Shown here: in pieces, positions 57,044-64,000 of the stretch | Layout: each line of letters starts with the position of its first letter | Numbering within the stretch: position 1 is the first letter of the stretch | NCBI GenBank assembly: GCA_002376235.1 | Contig: DFNX01000006.1 | Span: 310,001-374,000, forward strand | Direction of reading: 5' to 3' | Source: Neorhizobium sp. UBA3556 | GTDB lineage: Bacteria; Pseudomonadota; Alphaproteobacteria; Rhizobiales; Rhizobiaceae | DNA length: 64,000 nt | Program-made: the position numbers and the translations under genes | Notes under the pieces: model-generated | Database searches by the model: none | What the model was told of the DNA's origin: nothing | What the model saw: the letters and a program-made list of their open reading frames with translations, nothing else

Positions 57044-57865
57044 ATGTTGAAGAATGACCTCGTCGATACCATTCGCGAGAAAGCATTGTGGATGCGCCGC
57101 AGGGCTTTCACGATGGTCCATGATGCCCAGCTCGGACATCCTGGCGGCGATTTCTCGGCGATCGATATCATCGCGACGCTCTATTTCGGCGTGATGCGGT
57201 ATGACCCGAAAAAGCCGGATATGCCGGAGCGGGATCGCTTCATCATGTCGAAAGGTCACGCAACGGGCGCGCTTTACACCGCGCTTTGCGCTGCCGGCTA
57301 TTACCCGGAAGACTGGCTGAAAACCTATATGCAGCCGCAGTCGAAGCTGAACGGCCATCCGAACCGTAATTATCTTCCCGGCGTGGAAACCAATACCGGA
57401 CCGCTCGGCCATGGCCTGCCGGTGGCACTCGGTATCGCGATCGCCGGGCAGATGACCAAAAGCGATTACCGCACCTTCGTGCTGACCGGCGACGGGGAGT
57501 TGCAGGAAGGTTCGAACTGGGAAGCGGCGATGAGCGCCGGCAATCGCAAGCTCGGCAAGTTCACGCTGATCGTCGACCGCAACCGGCTGCAGCAGGGCAT
57601 GGGAACGGAAGAGACCAACGGTCTCGATCCGCTCGACGACAAGTTCCGCGCCTTCGGCTGGGATGTCGAAGTGATCGACGGGCATGATGTCGATGCGCTC
57701 GTCAACGCCCTGTCCGAGCCGCCGGGCGGCCGTTCGAAACCGCTCTGCGTCATTGCCAATACCATCAAGGGCAAGGGCGTCTCCTTCATGGAAAACAAGG
57801 CGTCCTGGCACCATGGCGTGCCGAATGCCGAACAATATAATATCGCCATGGAGGAACTGGTCTGA
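57044..57865 (+). CDS. aptA: Transketolase N-terminal subunit, probable apulose-4-phosphate transketolase A
   Basis: 273 residues, the pyrophosphate-binding half of a split transketolase. The thiamin-diphosphate motif is GDGELQEGSNWEAAMSAGNRKLGKFTLIVDRN, and GHPGGDFSAIDIIATLY, SKGHATGALYTAL and GPLGHGLPVALGIA are the standard N-half blocks. It shares one base with the next gene (TGATG), ensuring equal translation of the two halves. In the apiose pathway this enzyme splits apulose 4-phosphate and passes a two-carbon unit to glyceraldehyde 3-phosphate. Confidence 0.72.
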   Translation: MLKNDLVDTIREKALWMRRRAFTMVHDAQLGHPGGDFSAIDIIATLYFGVMRYDPKKPDMPERDRFIMSKGHATGALYTALCAAGYYPEDWLKTYMQPQSKLNGHPNRNYLPGVETNTGPLGHGLPVALGIAIAGQMTKSDYRTFVLTGDGELQEGSNWEAAMSAGNRKLGKFTLIVDRNRLQQGMGTEETNGLDPLDDKFRAFGWDVEVIDGHDVDALVNALSEPPGGRSKPLCVIANTIKGKGVSFMENKASWHHGVPNAEQYNIAMEELV

Positions 57866-58827
57866 TGGCTGCACCCGCCGCAAAACAGCAAGGTTTTTAC
57901 GATTGTCGCGATGCCTGGGCACGCACGATCGAAGAGCTTGCGGAAAGTGATCCGCGCATCGTAGCCGTCGTCAACGACTCCGTCGGCTCTTCGAAGCTCG
58001 GTGGTTTCCAGAAGAAGTTCCCGGATCGGCTGGTCAATGTCGGCATTGCCGAGCAGAACATGGTGGGCGTCGGTGCCGGTCTCGCCAATGGCGGCCGCAT
58101 CCCCTTCGTCTCGGCGGCTTCCTGCTTTTTGACCGGCCGTGCGCTCGAGCAGGTCAAGGCCGATATCGCCTATGCCGGCTTCAACGTGAAGCTTGTCGGC
58201 CAATCATCCGGTGTCGCCTATGGCGAGCTTGGGCCGACACACCATTCGATCGAGGATTTTGCCTGGCTGAGACCGCTGAGCAATATCAAGGTGGTGGTGC
58301 CAGCCGATAGCTGGGAAACGGCTGAGGCAGTCAAGTGGGCGGCAGCATACGAAGGCCCGGTCTATATCAGGCTGAGCCGCATGCCGGTGCCGGATCTTGT
58401 GGTCGAAAACCGGAAATTCCAGCCCGGCAAGGCGGAGCTTGTCCGCAAGGGCGATGACGTCACGATCATTGCCTGCGGCACCATGGTGCATCTCGCCGTC
58501 CAAGCGGCAGTAGAACTCGAAGCGGAAGGCATTTCCGTCCGCATCCTCAACATGGCGACCATTTCGCCGCTCGACGAGGCTGCGATTTCCGCCGCCGCCA
58601 GCGAGACGGGCGCAATCGTCACGGTCGAGGAAGCCAATATTCACGGCGGTCTCGGCGGCGCGGTGGCCGAACATACCTCGGCCAATCTTCCGGTGCCGAT
58701 CGAACGGATGGGCTTTCCGGGCTTCGTGCCGACCGGCTCTGTCGAATGGCTGTTCGATCATTTCGGCCTGACGGCCACCGGGATCGCCAGATCCGCACGC
58801 AAGGCGATCGGGCGCAAGCGGGGATGA
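57865..58827 (+). CDS. aptB: Transketolase C-terminal subunit, probable apulose-4-phosphate transketolase B
   Basis: 320 residues carrying the pyrimidine-binding domain and C-terminal domain. Visible blocks: NVGIAEQNMVGVGAGLANGG (the catalytic Glu of the TPP site), FLTGRALEQVKADIAYAG, GQSSGVAYGELGPTHHSIEDFAWLR, PVYIRLSRMP and ILNMATISPLDEAAI. Together with the upstream subunit it forms a complete transketolase; its cofactor is made by the thi genes nearby. The stop overlaps the kinase start by four bases (ATGA). Confidence 0.72.
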   Translation: MAAPAAKQQGFYDCRDAWARTIEELAESDPRIVAVVNDSVGSSKLGGFQKKFPDRLVNVGIAEQNMVGVGAGLANGGRIPFVSAASCFLTGRALEQVKADIAYAGFNVKLVGQSSGVAYGELGPTHHSIEDFAWLRPLSNIKVVVPADSWETAEAVKWAAAYEGPVYIRLSRMPVPDLVVENRKFQPGKAELVRKGDDVTIIACGTMVHLAVQAAVELEAEGISVRILNMATISPLDEAAISAAASETGAIVTVEEANIHGGLGGAVAEHTSANLPVPIERMGFPGFVPTGSVEWLFDHFGLTATGIARSARKAIGRKRG

Positions 58828-60302
58828 GTGAAGCCGGGAGGGGAGAATTCATCATTGCCGTTGACCAGGGGACGACCAATACCAAGGCGATCCTGGTCAA
58901 TTCGGCGGGGGAGGTCGTCGCCAAGGCATCTGCGCCCCTGACATCCAGCTATCCTCGGCCCGGTTGGGCGGAGCAATCGGCTGAGGATATCTGGGCAACG
59001 GTGCAGGCGGTCATTGCCGATGTCGGCGGCAAGGCCGGTGCCAGGATCGCCGGGCTGGCAATCGCAAACCAGCGCGAGACGCTGGTCGTCTGGAATGCCG
59101 CGACGGGAAAGCCCATCGCGCCAGCCATCCTCTGGCAGTGCCGACGCACGGCTAAGGCCTGCGAGGCGCTGATTGCCGAAGGCCGCGACCCGATGGTGGT
59201 CGAGGCGACCGGGCTCTCCATCAACGCGTTGTTTCCCGCTTCCAAACTCGCTTGGGTGATGGAGAACGTGGCCGAGGCGAAGATGCTCTCCGCGCAAGGT
59301 CTGCTTCGTGCAGGCACGGTCGATAGCTGGCTGCTCTACAAGCTTACCGGTGGGCAAGTTTTTGCCACCGACCATTCGAATGCATCGCGCACGCAGCTGT
59401 TCAATACCGGTTCATTAAAATGGGATGAGGGTCTTCGCGACCTGTTCGGCGTTCCGGCCACGGCCCTGCCCGAAGTCCGTCCGTCTGACAGCCGGTTCGG
59501 CGAAGTGGCCGAAGGCGCGACTGCACTCGATGCCGGTGTGCCGATCCTTGCGATGATGGGCGATAGCCATGCAGCCCTTTATGGCCATCGCGTCCGTGCG
59601 CCGGGTCTCGTCAAGGCAACCTATGGAACCGGTTCGTCGCTGATGACGCTGACGCCCGGACGTGTCCTGTCGAAAAATGGCCTTTCCAGCACGATCGCCT
59701 GGAGCGACCGGAACGGCGTCGCCTATGCGCTGGAAGGCAATATCACCGTTTCGGCGCAGGCTGCGGCCTTTGCCGCCGAAATGCTCGGGCTGCCGGATGC
59801 GAAGGCCTTGTCCGCTCTTGCCCAGACCGTTCCGGATGCCGCGGGCGTTGTCTTCGTCCCGGCTCTTGCGGGATTGGGGGCGCCCCATTGGAACGACAAT
59901 GTTTCGGGCACAATCTCCGGCATGACACTGGCGACGACCCGTGCTCATCTCGCACGCGCCACGCTCGATGCCATCGTCCTGCAGATCGCGGACGTTTTCG
60001 TTGCCATGGAGAAGGATCTCGGGGCAAAGCTCGACGGCTTGCTGGCCGATGGCGGGGCGTCTTCCAACGATTTCCTGATGCAGATGCAGGCGGATGTTCT
60101 GGATCGCCCGGTGGCCCGGAGTGGTCAGGCGGAGGTCGGCGCGATTGGCGTCGCAATGATGGCGCTGGCGAGCCTGTGTGGAGAGAAATCGGATACCGAC
60201 GAGACCAGAAGCGAGTTTCAACCGCATGCCGATGCAGCCGTCTGGCGACAGGAAGCTAAACGCGGCTGGCAGTCGTTGCTGACACAACTGACCGCTCATT
60301 GA
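58824..60302 (+). CDS. apsK: FGGY-family sugar kinase, probable D-apulose kinase
   Basis: 492 residues from ATG 58824 (MSEAGRGEF), overlapping the transketolase stop; an earlier opening at 58746 is inside that gene. FGGY motifs: FIIAVDQGTTNTKAILV (phosphate 1), GLAIANQRETLVVWNAATGKPI, MMGDSHAALYGH, KATYGTGSSLM (phosphate 2) and LDGLLADGGASSNDFLMQMQAD (adenosine). It is close to glycerol kinases in overall look. As last gene of the isomerase-transketolase operon it should phosphorylate the ketose made by the isomerase. Confidence 0.7.
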   Translation: MSEAGRGEFIIAVDQGTTNTKAILVNSAGEVVAKASAPLTSSYPRPGWAEQSAEDIWATVQAVIADVGGKAGARIAGLAIANQRETLVVWNAATGKPIAPAILWQCRRTAKACEALIAEGRDPMVVEATGLSINALFPASKLAWVMENVAEAKMLSAQGLLRAGTVDSWLLYKLTGGQVFATDHSNASRTQLFNTGSLKWDEGLRDLFGVPATALPEVRPSDSRFGEVAEGATALDAGVPILAMMGDSHAALYGHRVRAPGLVKATYGTGSSLMTLTPGRVLSKNGLSSTIAWSDRNGVAYALEGNITVSAQAAAFAAEMLGLPDAKALSALAQTVPDAAGVVFVPALAGLGAPHWNDNVSGTISGMTLATTRAHLARATLDAIVLQIADVFVAMEKDLGAKLDGLLADGGASSNDFLMQMQADVLDRPVARSGQAEVGAIGVAMMALASLCGEKSDTDETRSEFQPHADAAVWRQEAKRGWQSLLTQLTAH

Positions 60303-60413
60303 AGCTTGCAGAAAATCTCAATTCTCCAGCGAAAACAATACGTTTACCCGTTGTGTGTAAACCGTATCATTGCCACTTGACCGAGTAATCCGGCTGTCAT
60401 AGCCTCAACGCAT

Positions 60414-60505
60414 TCACCAGGGGTGTCCCGGCAAGGGGCTGAGATTCTGCTATCGCGCGCAGTGACCCGTTGAACCTGATCCAGTTCATACTGGCGTAGG
60501 GACGG
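60414..60505 (+). promoter_or_regulatory. TPP riboswitch (THI element)
   Basis: The conserved THI string is nearly complete: AGGGGTGTCCCGG, GGGGCTGAGA, the variable arm, TGACCCGTTGAACCTGATCCAGTT, CATACTGGCGTAGGGA. It lies 113 bases upstream of thiC, in the usual place for alphaproteobacterial thiCOSG(E) operons. The 316-bp gap between the kinase stop and thiC contains nothing else of note besides the downstream hairpin. Confidence 0.95.
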
Positions 60506-60587
60506 TGCAAAACGCTGTGATGAATCTCGAATCCTTGAACCCGGATTCCGCGATCGGCGTTCTTCCATCTTTCCGGCTCTAGGACTG

Positions 60588-60613
60588 GGTCTCCAACCTT
60601 GAAACTTGGAGCC
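60588..60613 (+). promoter_or_regulatory. Hairpin covering the thiC ribosome site, likely expression platform
   Basis: CTCCAA (60591-60596) pairs with TTGGAG (60606-60611), extended by GG/CC across a one-base bulge. The GGAG (60608-60611) is the Shine-Dalgarno of thiC (start 60619). There is no T-run, so TPP probably acts by blocking translation. Confidence 0.6.
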
Positions 60614-60618
60614 TCACG

Positions 60619-62453
<1,835 letters not shown>

Positions 62454-62454
<1 letters not shown>

Positions 62455-63440
62455 TGTCTCTGTTTCTCGTCAAAGGGGCCGGCGTTGCCGGCCTTACTGT
62501 GGCTCTTGAGCTTCTGAGACGTGGCGAAGATGTCGATATCGTCGATTATCAGGACACGATCGGGCAGGGCGCATCGCATTTCGCCGGCGGCATGCTGGCG
62601 CCCTATTGCGAACGCGAGGCAGCGGAAGAGATCGTGCTGACGCTCGGGCTTGATGCCGCTGACTGGTGGGACAAGGCGGTGCCGGGAGCGGTCATCCGCA
62701 ACGGTACGCTGGTCGTGGCGCAGCCGCGCGATTTGGCCGATCTCACTCGGTTCGCTTCCCGCACATGCGGTCACTCCTGGCTTGGCAAGGACGAAATTGC
62801 CGATCTGGAACCGTCACTTGCCGGCCGCTTCGAAAAGGCATTGTTCTTCGAAGGTGAGGCGCATCTCGATCCGCGTCGGGCACTGGCGGGGCTTGCCAAG
62901 GCGATCCGCAATCATGGCGGAGAGTTCCATCTCGGCTGGGGGCCTGCGCCAAAGAAAGATTATACCGCCGTCATCGATTGCACCGGCCCGGCGGCCATCC
63001 CCAACATCCCGGGCCTTCGCGGCGTGCGCGGCGAAATGCTCTATCTGGAGACCGCAGAGGTGACGCTGTCGCGGCCGGTCAGGATGCTGCATCCGCGCCA
63101 CCCGATCTATGTCGTGCCGCGCGACGATCATCGCTTCATGGTCGGTGCAACGATGATCGAGACGGAGGATGACGGGTCGATTTCGGCACGCTCGCTGATG
63201 GAGCTGCTCAACGCCGCCTATGCGCTGCATCCGGCCTTCGGTGAGGCGCGGGTGGTGGAAACCGGCGTCGGCATCCGCCCTGCCTTCGAAGACAACGTTC
63301 CGCGTGTGGTGGAGATGGAAGTCGGGCTGGCGATTGCCGGCATGCACCGCCACGGTTTTCTGCTGGCGCCAGCCATGGCGAAAAAGGCCGCCACTCGGCT
63401 CTCCAATGGGTACGCACTTCAGGAGGAGATGATCCCATGA
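62454..63440 (+). CDS. thiO: Glycine oxidase of thiamin synthesis
   Basis: 328 residues. The FAD-binding start is GAGVAGLTVALELLRRGEDVDIVD (GxGxxG), and AGGMLAPYCERE is the DAO-family continuation. C-terminal blocks are HPIYVVPRDDHRFMVGATMIETEDDGS and the flavin-closing RPAFEDNVPRVV and MHRHGFLLAPAMA. ThiO makes iminoglycine for the thiazole ring. It overlaps both thiC and thiS, in the usual rhizobial order. Confidence 0.93.
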
Positions 63441-63634
63441 ACCTTATCGTCAACGGAGAGCCGCAGGCCTTTGAAGCCGCCACGCTCGCGGACTTGTTGC
63501 AGGCTCTGGAATACGAGGGCGATTGGCTGGCCACCGCCGTCAACGGCGATCTCGTCCACCGCGAGGATCGCGCAATGATCCATCTGGCAGAGGGGGACCG
63601 GATCGAAATCCTGTCGCCCATGCAGGGAGGCTGA
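63437..63634 (+). CDS. thiS: Sulfur carrier protein of thiazole synthesis
   Basis: 65 residues, ubiquitin-like fold, starting MNLIVNGEPQAFEAATLADLLQALEYEGDWLATAVNGDLVHRE and ending in the essential Gly-Gly (SPMQGG) that is adenylated and thiocarboxylated. The start overlaps thiO by four bases (ATGA) and thiG begins three bases after its stop. Confidence 0.95.
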   Translation: MNLIVNGEPQAFEAATLADLLQALEYEGDWLATAVNGDLVHREDRAMIHLAEGDRIEILSPMQGG

Positions 63635-63637
63635 ACC

Positions 63638-64000
63638 ATGTTGAAACTCTACGATACGGAATTGCCTTCGCGTCTGTTGCTCGGTACGGCCCGTTATCCC
63701 TCTCCGGCCGTGCTTTCAGAAGCAGTCAAACGTTCCGGCGCGGGTATTGTCACGGTTTCGCTTCGCCGTGAAACCTCGGGCGGCAAGGTGGGTGGTGCGT
63801 TTTTCGAGCTGATCCGTCAGTTTGGCGTGCATGTTCTGCCTAATACCGCCGGATGCCACAGCGCATCGGAGGCGGTGCTCACGGCAAAAATGGCCCGCGA
63901 AGTGTTCGGCACCAACTGGATCAAGCTCGAAGTCATCGGCCATCACGACAGCTTGCAGCCCGATGTGTTCGAACTGGTGGAGGCTGCGCGCATTCTCAGC
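63638..64000 (+). CDS. thiG: Thiazole synthase, 5' part, cut by window edge
   Basis: 121 residues visible from ATG 63638. MLKLYDTELPSRLLLGTARYPSPAVLSEAVKRSGAGIVTVSLRRE is the ThiG start, and TAGCHSASEAVLTAKMAREVFGTNWIKLEVIG carries the Schiff-base lysine, Lys96, at the same number as in the Bacillus enzyme. The reading frame is open to the window edge. It assembles the thiazole ring from iminoglycine, a ThiS thiocarboxylate and DXP. Confidence 0.95.
   Translation, partial: MLKLYDTELPSRLLLGTARYPSPAVLSEAVKRSGAGIVTVSLRRETSGGKVGGAFFELIRQFGVHVLPNTAGCHSASEAVLTAKMAREVFGTNWIKLEVIGHHDSLQPDVFELVEAARILS

Overview
The window looks like a chromosome, chromid or large plasmid segment from a Rhizobiales alphaproteobacterium (Rhizobium/Agrobacterium/Neorhizobium-like). 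The basis is the GC-rich codon use, the thiC-thiO-thiS-thiG order behind a TPP riboswitch, a stand-alone FMN-riboswitch ribB, a palindromic element of the kind scattered through Rhizobiales genomes, and the density of ABC transporters. No rRNA, tRNA, CRISPR, insertion sequence or prophage was seen. Nearly all sequence is protein coding. All assignments come from reading the sequence; no searches were run.

Layout. (1) 1-5563: a minus-strand operon with a Tat-exported NMT1/ThiY-like binding protein, an ATPase and a double permease, bracketed by two paralogues of the COG0212 5-formyl-THF cyclo-ligase-like family, and a divergent RpiR regulator with clustered GTTTCA/TGAAAC half-sites between. (2) 5672-14605: export systems on the minus strand: macA-macB, a TetR regulator, and an HlyD-RbbA-YhhJ ABC exporter. 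(3) 15095-20164: an AcrAB-type RND pump with a TetR regulator and an AcrR-like operator. (4) 20267-24777: an XRE regulator and a proVWX osmoprotectant importer with a tandem-duplicated proX; upstream lies a non-coding stretch with a candidate minus-strand sRNA. (5) 25354-32562: a BMP-family nucleoside/nucleobase ABC importer operon with an amidase and a CodA-like cytosine deaminase. (6) 32559-36386: arginase and ornithine cyclodeaminase (arginine to ornithine to proline) with a divergent Lrp-type regulator and an aminotransferase. (7) 36397-39860: an FtrABCD-like ferrous iron uptake system split over two divergent transcripts. (8) 39990-44287: a second RND pump with a Shine-Dalgarno-sequestering leader.

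(9) 44469-49444: a 38-residue membrane peptide, an acyl carrier protein, a PAP2 phosphatase, and a two-component system whose regulator and kinase genes are separated by an inverted mipA/ompV gene but share a 12-bp upstream motif. (10) 49496-50388: ribB with its FMN riboswitch. (11) 50486-60302: a sugar catabolic island with an RbsABC-like importer, a DUF2291 lipoprotein and a DeoR regulator on one strand. Divergent from it run a TIM-barrel isomerase, a split transketolase and an FGGY kinase. The gene set matches the transketolase-type D-apiose pathway. (12) 60414-64000: TPP riboswitch and thiC-thiO-thiS-thiG, with thiG cut by the window edge.

How they fit together: the window mixes toxin/drug export (three tripartite pump sets, none with its own outer-membrane factor) with nutrient scavenging (osmoprotectants, nucleobases, arginine, Fe2+, a branched pentose, possibly thiamin pyrimidine precursors) and cofactor synthesis (riboflavin, thiamin). 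Two loci may both bear on thiamin: the COG0212/ThiXYZ-like operon at the left and thiCOSG at the right. The split transketolase is itself a thiamin-diphosphate enzyme.
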